A DNA stretch of 59,004 nucleotides, taken from JANLSO01 sp031362405 (GTDB taxonomy: Bacteria; Actinomycetota; Thermoleophilia; Miltoncostaeales; Miltoncostaeaceae). Under the pieces are notes generated by a model. The model was not told the DNA's origin, did no database searches, and saw only the letters and a list, made by a program, of their open reading frames with translations. The position numbers and the translations under genes are program-made. The stretch spans positions 1 to 59,004 of the forward strand of contig JANLSO010000170.1 of the NCBI GenBank assembly GCA_031362405.1, in the 5' to 3' direction. The first letter of the stretch is position 1, and each line of letters starts with the position of its first letter. Of this stretch, positions 42,801 through 51,457 are shown in pieces.

Positions 42801-44311
42801 AAGGCCGGACCCCCCGGCCCAGGAGGCGGGTCGACCGCGGGGTTGGGGTCGTCGCCGCCGACGATCGTCGTGTCGCTTGCCGTTATCTCCGGATGGCGGC
42901 GAAAAAAGAGCCCGACGTAGCTGATCGTGCCGGTGTTGCGAATGACGGTCCCATCGGGGACGGCGGATCCGACACGAGCCTTTATCTCTATCTGCGCCGC
43001 GCGACCGGCGCGGAGAATGCCACGAATCGTAGCGACGACTGTTGAGTCCGCGCTAAGCCGGCACGACCCGCGAAACGGATCCAGAATGCGGCAGCTGACG
43101 AAGCTGACCTCGGGCGGAAGCGGATCAACCAAGGTGACATTTGCCGCGGCGCTGGCGCTGGGTCCTGAGCTGGCGTTCGTGACCTCGACTCGGTACGGAA
43201 GCACGGCCCCGCGAGTGGTGTACTGGAGGCCGTCCGACTTCGTCGCGAGCAGAGAGAGCGGCGTCGCCCCGTTCGCGAGTCCATCAGCCTCGACGATGTA
43301 TTGGTTACCGGCGTTGGCGCAGTAGACGATCCGCCACCAACCCCCTTCCGGGTTCGTGAAAACGTCGCCGACCTTCTGATTGAGCGATCCGCCGTTCCAC
43401 ACACCGTTGCCCGACAGGATCGCCGCGGCATGGTTTGACGGTGTGCTTCCCGGCATCCTGCCGCCCGCGTCGTACCGGTCACTCGGGGCGTAGTAGCGGA
43501 GTCGCACCTGGTTCTCGACGCTCGGAGGCACGACACCGGTGTTGCCGAGGTCCATGTCGAAGTTGTTGAAGCCGACTCGGACCGAATGCGCGTCGACGAA
43601 CCGGAGAAATGTATGGCACGCACCGTCGGCCCCGAAGTGCTGATACGCGACAAAGATCGGCCGAACCGCCAACTCATCGCCCGTTCCGTCCTCACCATCG
43701 GGATTGTCGTCGTTCGCGGGCGGGCGGTTGTTGGGGTTCGCGTCGTCGTCGGCACCCACGCGCAGCGACCAGCCGTTCTGATCGTCTCCTGAGGTGTCTG
43801 CCCGAACGAGGTATGTGGAACCCGGTCGCGGTCGGGCAATTGTTCCGAGGCGCACCCACTGCTCAGGCGCCGTGGTCGACGAGAAATCGCGACGCACGAG
43901 GCTGCCGCGACCACCCGGCTGTGGGCTCCGAGGAGAGAGCGCCGGGACGTCTGGACCATAGATCTCGAAATTCGTCGGACCCGCGCCTGTCCCACGCACC
44001 TCGTCGAGAGCGACCGCGATGGGCGTGCCTGAGCGATTCATCTCCGGGCTGAACAGGTCCACATCGATTGGTCGGCTCGCTGGCCAGCCTCGCGGAACTT
44101 CGATCTCGACGAAGTGATCGCCCGCGCCGCCACTGCGCAGCGGGCTGGAGTACCAGTCGCCGAATTCGACGGGGGCGGCAGGACCGTTTGTCTGGACCCT
44201 GATCTGGCTTTGACCGGGAAACTCCACGGCCATCGCGCTTGGCGCGACACCGGCCAAGAGCGCTGCGGCAAGAGCGGCAAGGGCAGGGAAACGTCGGATA
44301 CGGCGCGGCAT
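42797..44311 (-). CDS. secreted DUF11-like repeat protein
   Basis: 504 aa from ATG 44311, which leads straight into a signal peptide (MPRRIRRFPALAALAAALLA ... AMA). The mature protein holds a large unknown domain (about 28-370) with an acidic Asn/Asp-rich patch (NPNNRPPANDDNPDGEDGTG). A DUF11/conserved-repeat module follows (about 385-480: PYRVEVTNASSGPSASAAAN, VTLVDPLPPEVSFV, VIRNTGTISY). The tail is Pro-rich. DUF11 modules occur in cell-surface proteins of actinobacteria. There is no sorting motif or membrane anchor at the C-terminus. A -10-like TATCCT is at 44334-44329 on this strand. Confidence 0.7.
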   Translation of the reverse strand: MPRRIRRFPALAALAAALLAGVAPSAMAVEFPGQSQIRVQTNGPAAPVEFGDWYSSPLRSGGAGDHFVEIEVPRGWPASRPIDVDLFSPEMNRSGTPIAVALDEVRGTGAGPTNFEIYGPDVPALSPRSPQPGGRGSLVRRDFSSTTAPEQWVRLGTIARPRPGSTYLVRADTSGDDQNGWSLRVGADDDANPNNRPPANDDNPDGEDGTGDELAVRPIFVAYQHFGADGACHTFLRFVDAHSVRVGFNNFDMDLGNTGVVPPSVENQVRLRYYAPSDRYDAGGRMPGSTPSNHAAAILSGNGVWNGGSLNQKVGDVFTNPEGGWWRIVYCANAGNQYIVEADGLANGATPLSLLATKSDGLQYTTRGAVLPYRVEVTNASSGPSASAAANVTLVDPLPPEVSFVSCRILDPFRGSCRLSADSTVVATIRGILRAGRAAQIEIKARVGSAVPDGTVIRNTGTISYVGLFFRRHPEITASDTTIVGGDDPNPAVDPPPGPGGPAF

Positions 44312-44412
44312 AGGAAACTCGCGGGTCGAGGATACGAACACCCCACGTCCATCGACCCAAACAACGGCCGACTTGACGATCAGCCCCTACATCGCGAGAT
44401 ATCTCGCCCCGA

Positions 44413-45063
44413 CTACCGCGTGACGACGAACACGATTACCGCCAGTGCGACCAACGCCAGCACCAAGAACGTCACCAAGTAGGCGCGAAAACGCACCTGC
44501 GAATCGCTCTTGAGGCCCGCGAGGCCGTCGGCACTGTCGCGCTCTCCCGGGATCGCACCACCCTTCCATCCTGCGGCCACCTGTGCCGGCGGCGGCGCGG
44601 CCTCTGGGTACCCGTGCGGGGTCGCCGGAACGGCCAGCGGCGGCGGACCTGGCGCGGCGGGCGGAGGGGGTGGCGGAGCAGCCGCGCGAGCAGGGGTCGC
44701 CCCGGGAGCCGGGGCAGCGGCGACGGTGCCGTCGAACTCGTCGGCGCTGCCGATCTCGGTGCGCGCGGGTGCGCCCTTCAGCGCAATGGTCGTGCGCCCG
44801 ATGCGCAGTTCATCTGCGGGCCCCCACGGCTGGGGAGCCGAAATGCGCGAACCGCCGAGGAACGTGCCGTTGGTGGAGCCGAGATCCTCCACCATGAAGC
44901 CCGCCGCCGACCGCGTGACGCGGGCGTGGCGGCGCGAGGCCTGGCTGTCGTCGATCGCGAGCTCGGTGTCGTCGTCGCGACCGATGACGAATGTGTCGCC
45001 GTCGAGGTCGAGGCGCGAGCCGACAGATGATCCATTGGTGACGACGAGGTGCTCCTCGGCCAT
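44413..45063 (-). CDS. FHA-domain protein with Pro-rich linker and C-terminal membrane anchor
   Basis: 216 aa. The FHA domain (about 5-95) has FVIGRDDDTELAIDDSQASR and DLGSTNGTFLGG, the phospho-threonine contacts. An Ala/Pro-rich linker (about 115-165) follows, then a single C-terminal transmembrane helix (YLVTFLVLALVALAVIVFVV). It is therefore tail-anchored with the FHA domain inside the cell. The SD is GGAGAGAAC before ATG 45063. It is followed on the same strand by the DUF11-like secreted protein gene, about 100 bases away. Confidence 0.85.
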   Translation of the reverse strand: MAEEHLVVTNGSSVGSRLDLDGDTFVIGRDDDTELAIDDSQASRRHARVTRSAAGFMVEDLGSTNGTFLGGSRISAPQPWGPADELRIGRTTIALKGAPARTEIGSADEFDGTVAAAPAPGATPARAAAPPPPPPAAPGPPPLAVPATPHGYPEAAPPPAQVAAGWKGGAIPGERDSADGLAGLKSDSQVRFRAYLVTFLVLALVALAVIVFVVTR

Positions 45064-45218
45064 GTTCTCTCCGCGTGTTCGCCGTGGTCGGTACGGGTGG
45101 TGATGACTGGTAGATCGTAGTGGTCACGTCCTGTTACGCGGCACCCTCCATTGGGGTAGTTTGGTCGCCGCTGCGGCCGCATGCGGCGCCACGCGACCAA
45201 CGAAAGCGCCGGGTACCC

Positions 45219-47423
45219 ATGGCCGACATCATCGCGAACATCAGCTCACTCGGCGCCTTCGTGGTGCCTGCGGCGACGGGAGTGGCGCCCAGCACGGCGC
45301 CCTTCGAGATCGCCAAGGTGCTTCTCGCGATCGCGGTGATCGTGGTGGCCGCGCGCCTGGTCGGCTCGCTCGTGGCCCGGTTCGGTCAGCCGCGGGTGAT
45401 GGGAGAGATCGCCGCGGGCATCCTGCTGGGCCCGAGCTTTCTCGGCGCCGCGTTCCCCGGGATCACCGATTCTTTGTTCGGCGACGTTCGCCCCACCCTC
45501 GAGGTGATCGCCAAGCTCGGCTTGGTCTTCTTCATGTTCCTGATCGGACTGGAGTTCGATTCCTCGCTGATCCGCGGACAGGGCAAGCCGCTGACCTACG
45601 TCTTTGTGGGGTCCCTGTTCACACCGTTGATCGGCGGGATCACCCTCGGCTTCTTGACCCACAGCACCCTGGCACCGGAGATCGACCGGCTCGGCTACGC
45701 GCTGTTTCTCGGCGCGGCCCTGTGCATCACGGCCTTCCCGGTGCTTGCCCGCCTACTGCAGGAGAAGCGTCTCGACAAGACCCGTGTCGGGGTCATCGCC
45801 CTTGGCTGCGCGGCGATCGAGGATGTCTGCGCCTGGCTGATCCTCGCGGTTGTCGTCGCGGTGGTGCGGGCCGACGGGGCGGGCAGTTTCATCACCACCT
45901 TCGGCCTGACCCTCGTCTTCGGTGCTGCGATGTATTTCGCCGTGCGCCCGGCCCTCGCGTGGGTCGTGCGGCGGCTGGGCACCGACGACGCGCTTTCGGC
46001 GACGATGCTCTCGATCGTCCTGGTCGGCGTTCTGCTCTCGGCCTGGGCGACCGAGGAGATCGGAATCCATGCGATCTTCGGAGCCTTTGCGTTCGGGTGG
46101 GTGATGCCGCGCGAATCGCGTCTGGTGCATGGGGTCACCCTGAAGCTCGAAGACTTCACCGTGTTGCTCTTTCTGCCCATCTTCTTCGCCTCCGCCGGTC
46201 TGAAGACACGGCTCGCGAGCGTCGACAGTTTTGAGATCCTGGCTGTCGGTTTTGCCATCTTGGCCGTCGCGATCCTTGCCAAGCTCGTTCCCGTGTTCGT
46301 TGGTGGCCGCCTGGCGGGGCTGCCGAAGAAGGAGGCCTGGACGCTCGGCCTGCTCATGAACACGCGTGGCCTGACCGAGTTGGTCATCATCGCCGTCGGC
46401 AAGGAAATCGGAGTCGTCAACGACCCGATGTTCGCCATCCTCGTCGTGGTGGCGCTGCTAACGACCTTCATGGCGGCTCCGATCATCGAGATCCTGAATC
46501 GGCCGCAGCAGCCCGTCTTCCGCGCCAGTCACGCGGGTCTCGCACCGGGCGAGGGGCCACAACGCGTCCTCGTGGCCCTCGACGGATCACCCCTCGACCC
46601 GTCGCTTGCGGAGTTGGCCGCGCGCATCGCCGAGCCGACCGGCGCGGCGCTCGTTCTCAGCCGCGCGTTAGAGGCGCCCGAGCGCCTGTCGCGCCGGACC
46701 ACCCAATTCGGCGCCCGGAACGCCGAGCAGGATGCGCAAGGGATTCTCGACCGGCTCGCCGAGCGCTATCGAGGCGATGGTTTCCGCGTCGAGACGGCCG
46801 TGGAGACCGACATCGACGCGGGCCTCTTGGTCTGCCGAATGGCCGAGCGCACCGAGGCGGATCTCGTCGTCGTTGGCTTCTCACGCGGGACGCTCGCCAC
46901 CAGTCCGGTGGCGAGCGATGTCGCGACGATTCTCGCCAATAGCCCGGCCGACGTCGCGGTGCTGGTCGATCGCTCAGGGGCCGGGGTGGCACTCGAGCGC
47001 GGCCAGACGGTGCTCGTGCTCGCAGGTGGCGGAGCCCACGACCGGGCCGCGATCCACTTCGCCGAGAAGCTGGCGGCAGTGAGTGGCTCGCCCTTGAGGC
47101 TGGCCGCTCGCGACGCCGCGGCCGCAGAGGCGCTTCGTGCGGCGGGAGCGGGCGACGAGGAGGTCGTGGTCGCCGTCAGCGAGATCGCCCTCGCAGAGGA
47201 GGTCGCGCGATCCGGTGTCGTCGTCGTCGGAGCCGGCGAATCGTGGGCTCTCGAGCGTGTCGCGGTCGCGGGAACACGGGCGCGCCTGGTGGCGGGGGTC
47301 GTGCGCCCCGCGGTGATTGTGCGCGAAGGAGCGATCGCCACCGACGCCGCACTCGATGGGTGGCTGAAACGGGCCCGTCAGACCCAGCTCAGCGAGCTGG
47401 TGGGACGGATCCCCGAAGCGTAG
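45219..47423 (+). CDS. CPA2-type cation/proton antiporter with C-terminal USP-like domains
   Basis: 734 aa from ATG 45219. Residues about 25-420 form a 12-helix CPA2/KefB-like transporter; LGPSFLGAAFPG, VFFMFLIGLEFDSSLI and CAAIEDVCAWLILA (the ion-binding helix, with the acidic pair ED) are typical. The soluble half (about 440-734) has two universal-stress-protein-like units: RVLVALDGSPLDPSLAELAA ... DLVVVGFSRGTLATSPVASD, then a degenerate second one. Such USP tails regulate Na+/H+ or K+/H+ antiporters in cyanobacteria and actinobacteria. The longer frame from 45120 would put an unlikely leader on helix 1. Confidence 0.88.
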   Translation: MADIIANISSLGAFVVPAATGVAPSTAPFEIAKVLLAIAVIVVAARLVGSLVARFGQPRVMGEIAAGILLGPSFLGAAFPGITDSLFGDVRPTLEVIAKLGLVFFMFLIGLEFDSSLIRGQGKPLTYVFVGSLFTPLIGGITLGFLTHSTLAPEIDRLGYALFLGAALCITAFPVLARLLQEKRLDKTRVGVIALGCAAIEDVCAWLILAVVVAVVRADGAGSFITTFGLTLVFGAAMYFAVRPALAWVVRRLGTDDALSATMLSIVLVGVLLSAWATEEIGIHAIFGAFAFGWVMPRESRLVHGVTLKLEDFTVLLFLPIFFASAGLKTRLASVDSFEILAVGFAILAVAILAKLVPVFVGGRLAGLPKKEAWTLGLLMNTRGLTELVIIAVGKEIGVVNDPMFAILVVVALLTTFMAAPIIEILNRPQQPVFRASHAGLAPGEGPQRVLVALDGSPLDPSLAELAARIAEPTGAALVLSRALEAPERLSRRTTQFGARNAEQDAQGILDRLAERYRGDGFRVETAVETDIDAGLLVCRMAERTEADLVVVGFSRGTLATSPVASDVATILANSPADVAVLVDRSGAGVALERGQTVLVLAGGGAHDRAAIHFAEKLAAVSGSPLRLAARDAAAAEALRAAGAGDEEVVVAVSEIALAEEVARSGVVVVGAGESWALERVAVAGTRARLVAGVVRPAVIVREGAIATDAALDGWLKRARQTQLSELVGRIPEA

Positions 47424-48293
47424 TTACGCGCGCATCTCATCGAGTCGGCGTTCAAGCTCGGGGGCCCCGACCTGGTGACACACCACGGCGAGATCTTCGG
47501 TCGGCGCGGTCCACCGCAGTTCATCCACACCCGATCCGAGCACCGGAGCGTTGGTGCGCAGTGTCGCCAAGCTGCGGAAGAGCAGCGCTCGATCACGATT
47601 GCTCTCGAGCGTGGCGCTGAGCTTCGCCGCACCTCGCACGCGGACGTCCCAGACCACGGCGTCGGTCGGGATCGCCTCCAGATGCCCCCAGCGAGCGAGC
47701 ACTGCGGCGCTCGACGTCGCGCCCCACCCCGGTAGACCCGGAAATCCATCGGCCGCGTCGCCGACCAGGGCCAGGTAGTCGGGAATCGAGGCGGGGGAGA
47801 CACCGAACTTCTCGCGGACCCCGTCCTCGTCGCGGATGGCGCCGGAACGTCGATCGAGCTGAACGACCCGTGTGCCGATGACGCACTGGGCGAGGTCTTT
47901 GTCGGGGGTGCAGATGATCACCCGCGTCACGCGCGGATCGGCGGCGGCACGGACAGCCCCCGTGGCAAGGGCGTCATCGGCCTCGAGATCGGTCATCCCC
48001 CAGATCGGGATACCCATCGCAGCGACTCCGGCCTCGAGAAGCGCGAACTGCTGCGCGAGCCTTGCCTCGACTCCTTCGCCCGTCTTATAGCCCGGCCACA
48101 TCTCATTTCGGAATGACTCGACGACCGAGTCAGTTGCGACGGCCAGATGGGTGATCCCATCGGCGAGCATCCCCGCGAGGGTGCGCATCACGCCGCGTGT
48201 GGCGGCGACCTCGCGACCCGCGACCGTCGACGAGGGCAGCGCGAAGTGGTGGCGAAAGAGTTCGTAGGTGCCGTCGATCAGATGCACGTCCAT
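47424..48293 (-). CDS. 5'-3' exonuclease (FEN-like, Pol I N-domain type)
   Basis: 289 aa from ATG 48293. Family blocks are HLIDGTYELFRHHFALPS (metal Asp), VVESFRNEMWPGYKTGEG, LEADDALATGAVRAA, VIICTPDKDLAQCV and DYLALVGDAADGFPGLPGWG. It is a stand-alone flap/5' exonuclease acting on branched DNA or RNA primers. The frame allows GTG 48299, but TACCCT lies 7 bases before ATG 48293. Its stop codon directly abuts that of the convergent antiporter gene (TAGTTA), leaving no room for a terminator. Confidence 0.88.
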   Translation of the reverse strand: MDVHLIDGTYELFRHHFALPSSTVAGREVAATRGVMRTLAGMLADGITHLAVATDSVVESFRNEMWPGYKTGEGVEARLAQQFALLEAGVAAMGIPIWGMTDLEADDALATGAVRAAADPRVTRVIICTPDKDLAQCVIGTRVVQLDRRSGAIRDEDGVREKFGVSPASIPDYLALVGDAADGFPGLPGWGATSSAAVLARWGHLEAIPTDAVVWDVRVRGAAKLSATLESNRDRALLFRSLATLRTNAPVLGSGVDELRWTAPTEDLAVVCHQVGAPELERRLDEMRA

Positions 48294-48300
48294 ACGCACC

Positions 48301-48306
48301 AGGGTA
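48301..48306 (-). promoter_or_regulatory. -10 hexamer TACCCT, leaderless-type, for the 5'-3' exonuclease gene
   Basis: On the minus strand TACCCT ends 7 bases before ATG 48293. No SD is present. Confidence 0.45.
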
Positions 48307-48408
48307 CGACCCCCCGCGGACGTGTGACGCCTTGCGCCGCCGCGACGGATACCGGTCGGACATGCCGAGCACCACGTGCCACGGTGTCAACAACGAAGGA
48401 GACCCACC

Positions 48409-48906
48409 ATGAGGTCCATGCTCTTCACGGTGCCCGCGGCCGCTTTGGCTCTCGGTCTTTCCGGGATCGTCGGTGTGGCGAGCGGGCAGACTCCGCTCAC
48501 CGCAACGGCCACGCCGCGCGTGATCACCGTTTCCGGCTACGGCGTCGAGTCTGCACCGTATGGCGGATCGGGCCTGCCCACGTCGGCCCAAAAGTCGGCG
48601 TACAAGATGGCCATCACGAAGGCGTTTGCCGACGCGCGCGAGAACGCCGACGTCGTTGCCGCTGCCGCCGGTCTGGGTGTTGGTGTGGTCCAGACGATCC
48701 AGGCCGACTCGGGTGCCAGCGGCTGCCCGGTTCCGACCGAAGCCGACGCGACCTACGCGCGCGGCGCCAAAGGCAAGAACCGCCGTGTCGTGGTTCGGCC
48801 GCGCACCGCTCTGCGCCCAGCCGGTACCCAGCGCTCCAACCAGGTTGCTCCCGGCGACACCTGCCAGGTGCCCGCGTATGTGACGGTGACCTTCCTCATC
48901 GCCTAA
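48409..48906 (+). CDS. exported SIMPL-like protein
   Basis: 165 aa from ATG 48409, with GAAGGAGAC ideally placed. The signal peptide is about residues 1-27 (MRSMLFTVPAAALALGLSGI ... ASG). The mature part has RVITVSGYGVESAPY and KAFADARENADVVAAAAGLG, like the SIMPL/DUF541 domain (ITVSG start; A-x2-A-R-x2-A-x2-L-A-x-A-A-G helix). It lacks the full 200-residue length of the family and has two Cys that could pair. Role unknown, probably periplasmic or cell-envelope. Confidence 0.65.
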   Translation: MRSMLFTVPAAALALGLSGIVGVASGQTPLTATATPRVITVSGYGVESAPYGGSGLPTSAQKSAYKMAITKAFADARENADVVAAAAGLGVGVVQTIQADSGASGCPVPTEADATYARGAKGKNRRVVVRPRTALRPAGTQRSNQVAPGDTCQVPAYVTVTFLIA

Positions 48907-48983
48907 TGAGTCTCGGCCCACGGCGGCCCACGGGCCTGCCGGGTCCTGCCCCGTACCCCGAGCGGGTTCATCGGGTGCGGCCG

Positions 48984-48989
48984 TATGCT
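48984..48989 (+). promoter_or_regulatory. -10 hexamer TATGCT, leaderless-type, for the nitroreductase gene
   Basis: TATGCT ends 6 bases before ATG 48996. No SD is present. Confidence 0.5.
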
Positions 48990-48995
48990 GCCGGC

Positions 48996-49667
48996 ATGAC
49001 CTCAACCTCGCCGGTAATGGACCCTGACACACTCCTTTCGACGACCCGTGCGGTGCGCCGCCGGCTCGATCTCACCCGTCCCGTCGCGCGTGATCTGCTC
49101 GAAGAGTGCCTGGGGCTCGCCCAACAGGCACCGAGCGGCGGCAACCGCCAAAACGCGTCGTTCGTTGTCGTAACCGACCCGGCCAAGCGCGCCGCGCTCG
49201 CCGAGATCTACCGCAAGGGCTGGGACATCTACGTCCGCGATGGCCTGCTCGGCCCGCCCCAAGGGCTGGCCGTCGAACCGGTCGCCCGTGAGCGCCAAAA
49301 ACGCATTGGCCGCTCGGCCCGATACCTGGCCGACCATCTGCATGAGGTCCCGGCGCTGGTCATCCCCTGCATCAACGTGCGCACCGACGGCCGAGACAGC
49401 GTCTTTCAAGCCTCTGCCTATGGATCGGTTTTGCCGGCCCTGTGGAGCTTCATGCTCGCGGGTCGCTCGCGGGGCCTCGGGACCGCCTGGACGACGATCC
49501 ACCTGTTCCACGAACGCGAAGCGGCCGACGTGCTCGGGATTCCCTACGACGAGGTCATGCAGGTCGCGTTGGTGCCGGTGGCCCACACTATTGGCGACGA
49601 GTTCGCGCCCGGGCCACGCAAGCCACTCGAGGATTTCGTCCACTGGGACTCCTGGAGTGGGTCCTAA
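48996..49667 (+). CDS. nitroreductase family protein
   Basis: 223 aa FMN-dependent oxidoreductase family. STTRAVRRRLDLTRPVARDL and LAQQAPSGGNRQNASFVVVT form the FMN-phosphate site. The C-terminal half has SVLPALWSFMLAGRSRGLGT, the usual FMN/dimer helix. Substrates of this subgroup are unknown (quinones, nitroaromatics or flavins). The frame continues upstream to 48147 but overlaps other genes; ATG 48996 behind TATGCT is convincing. It overlaps the convergent phosphotransferase gene by 4 bases. Confidence 0.85.
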   Translation: MTSTSPVMDPDTLLSTTRAVRRRLDLTRPVARDLLEECLGLAQQAPSGGNRQNASFVVVTDPAKRAALAEIYRKGWDIYVRDGLLGPPQGLAVEPVARERQKRIGRSARYLADHLHEVPALVIPCINVRTDGRDSVFQASAYGSVLPALWSFMLAGRSRGLGTAWTTIHLFHEREAADVLGIPYDEVMQVALVPVAHTIGDEFAPGPRKPLEDFVHWDSWSGS

Positions 49668-50371
49668 CCTCGAAGCAGAGCGTCGGCCCGGTCGGTGTCT
49701 CCGGCCAGGCGATACCAGGCGGCCGCCTCGAGGGTGACGATCGGTCGCCAGGCTGCCACTCGTGCCCAGGGTTCGTCCGTGCCGTAGCCGGACGCGACGT
49801 CATCGGTGACGCGCTGAGGTAGATCGTTCAGGGCGACCAGATACGCCAGATCTTCGGCAGGGTCACCCTGCCGCCAGAACTCCCAGTCGATGAGTACCGG
49901 GGCGTTCAGCCCCCAGATGATGTTCGCCTCGACGAGATCTCCGTGAATCGGCACCAGGGTTCGTGCGGGGTCGGGCACGGCGACCTCGTGCTCAAGTTCC
50001 GCCCGCTGTGCCATGCGGCGGACCGCCTCGGCCCGTGACCGGGCGTACCCACCCGGCGTGCTGACGCATAGATCGGTGCCGGGCACCGATCTATGCACGG
50101 CGCGTAGCGTGACGCCGAGTGCGCGCGCGTCGGCGGGCGCCATGGACGAAAGCTGTCGGGGCGAACCCGGTAGCCATTCGGTGACAAGGCGGCCCGGCTC
50201 GTGGTGAATGAAGGTCGGGAGCCAGTCATGGCCGGCCAGCGCGATCAGCGCCTGCGCTTCGCGGGCGAGGGCGTCGCGGTCACCGCGTTTCGTGACGGTT
50301 GGCGGGGGGCCGGGGTCGAACGAGATCGCGAAGCGGAACGATGTCCCCTCGGCGTGACCGGTCTCATCCAC
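49664..50371 (-). CDS. APH/choline kinase family phosphotransferase
   Basis: 235 aa from GTG 50371. The Brenner motif is LVPIHGDLVEANIIWG, with catalytic Asp, and VLIDWEFWRQGDPAEDLAYL is the metal motif. The N-lobe is short (VDETGHAEGTSFRFAISFDP ... REAQALIALA). A perfect palindrome (50066-50096) lies inside the coding region and encodes part of HRSVPGTDLCV. The open frame continues upstream to 50596 through the tail of a decayed gene, but TACGGT 7 bases before GTG 50371 marks the likely start. Substrate unknown; antibiotic resistance should not be assumed. Confidence 0.8.
   Translation of the reverse strand: MDETGHAEGTSFRFAISFDPGPPPTVTKRGDRDALAREAQALIALAGHDWLPTFIHHEPGRLVTEWLPGSPRQLSSMAPADARALGVTLRAVHRSVPGTDLCVSTPGGYARSRAEAVRRMAQRAELEHEVAVPDPARTLVPIHGDLVEANIIWGLNAPVLIDWEFWRQGDPAEDLAYLVALNDLPQRVTDDVASGYGTDEPWARVAAWRPIVTLEAAAWYRLAGDTDRADALLRG
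50066..50096. repeat. 31-bp perfect palindrome, copy 2 of the CGGTGCC-N-GGCACCG family, inside a CDS
   Basis: Arm 50066-50080 (GCATAGATCGGTGCC) is the exact reverse complement of 50082-50096, with one central base at 50081. The inner CGGTGCC-N-GGCACCG matches the palindrome at 31932-31974; the outer arms do not. It is read in frame within the phosphotransferase gene. Confidence 0.85.
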
Positions 50372-50378
50372 GCGACCC

Positions 50379-50384
50379 ACCGTA
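50379..50384 (-). promoter_or_regulatory. -10 hexamer TACGGT, leaderless-type, for the phosphotransferase gene
   Basis: On the minus strand TACGGT ends 7 bases before GTG 50371. No SD is present. Confidence 0.45.
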
Positions 50385-50429
50385 GCTCCATCCGACGCGG
50401 GGGGAACGCGCCGGATGGAGTTTGCTGTG

Positions 50430-51317
50430 GTGAACCACTTGGTCAGTGGAGCCTTCGCGTACGCGGTGCCGAAGGTGATGCCGCCCTTCACGGCCGTCGT
50501 ACCGAAGGCCATGTTCAACTCCGTTGCGGCGCCCAGCGTGAGCGTGGTGGCGACGTTGTCGATGGTCGCGGCACCCATGTTCGGTCTGGGCCGCACTCAT
50601 GTCGAGCGTGAGGATCGCTACGCGGTTTGCGCCGACCAGAGCGGTCAGCTCGGGGGCGGCCTTCGTCGCACCCTTGGTGAGCGAGATGCCGCCAGTGCTC
50701 GAGCGTGCCGGCAAAAGTTCGCCGTCGCAAGGCCCCCTCCCGAGACGAGGAACGACAGGCGGCCATTGCCTGCCGCCACCGCGGGGCCCACCGCGGCCGG
50801 TGCGATGCCGAGGCTTGACAGCGCGGCACCGAGCGTGCCCTTGACGTTGCCGACCTGGATGCCGGTGGGGTCAGCTCCCGCGCGGGCGATCGTCGCCTTC
50901 TTCACGTTGAGGTCGAGGATCGGCATCCGGGCCTCCCGACAGAGGCACCGAGGCGGCTCGTCTCTTCCCGACCGTGATGGTCACGTGCGTCCAGCTTGAC
51001 CGTGACGCCACCCGAGCGAAAGGCAAGACCGCCGGAGTGGGTGACACTGCCCGCGGCAGAGCCGGTGTCGACCGCTCCACCGGTGATCGGGAAGCTGACG
51101 GTCCCGCCTTGCCGGCGCTCGCCGGACAAACCGGAGCAACACTGACTCCGTTAGCGGTGAGGGCTTTTGCCGTCGCGGTGTTCAGCGTCAGCACCGTTGC
51201 GCCGGAGTCGAGCTGCGCGGTGTCCGCGAAGGCGGATGGCGCGGCGATCAGAACAGTGGCGCAAGCGACGACGACGGCCGCGGCCGAGCGTCGGCGTGAG
51301 ATGAGAAAAGTCGACCC
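50430..51317 (-). pseudogene. HtaA-like secreted repeat protein, multiply frameshifted (copy 1)
   Basis: Reading across frames recovers a protein nearly collinear with the 51458-52512 gene. Pieces in order are FADTAQLDSGATVLTLNTAT, SFPITGGAVDTGSAAGSVTH, ILDLNVKKATIARAGADPTG, SLGIAPAAVGPAVAAGNGRL, TGGISLTKGATKAAPELTAL and TIDNVATTLTLGAATELNMA. At least six shifts separate them. The signal peptide is recognisable (VVVACATVLIAAPSAFA) but a good start codon is not. The tail has no stop of its own and runs open into the phosphotransferase frame. The HtaA-like label rests on general resemblance and is tentative; the pseudogene status is well supported. Confidence 0.75.
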
Positions 51318-51457
51318 GGGTGAAACCTTTCGTGGTCGGGATCTCGCGTGCGTGACGCACAACGGCCACGATTCGGATTCAGATTCGGGCGACGCCGACA
51401 CCGCTCTCCGGGCTCCGACTATGAGCCCGGGGAAAACCCTGTGTGCGACTACTTCGT

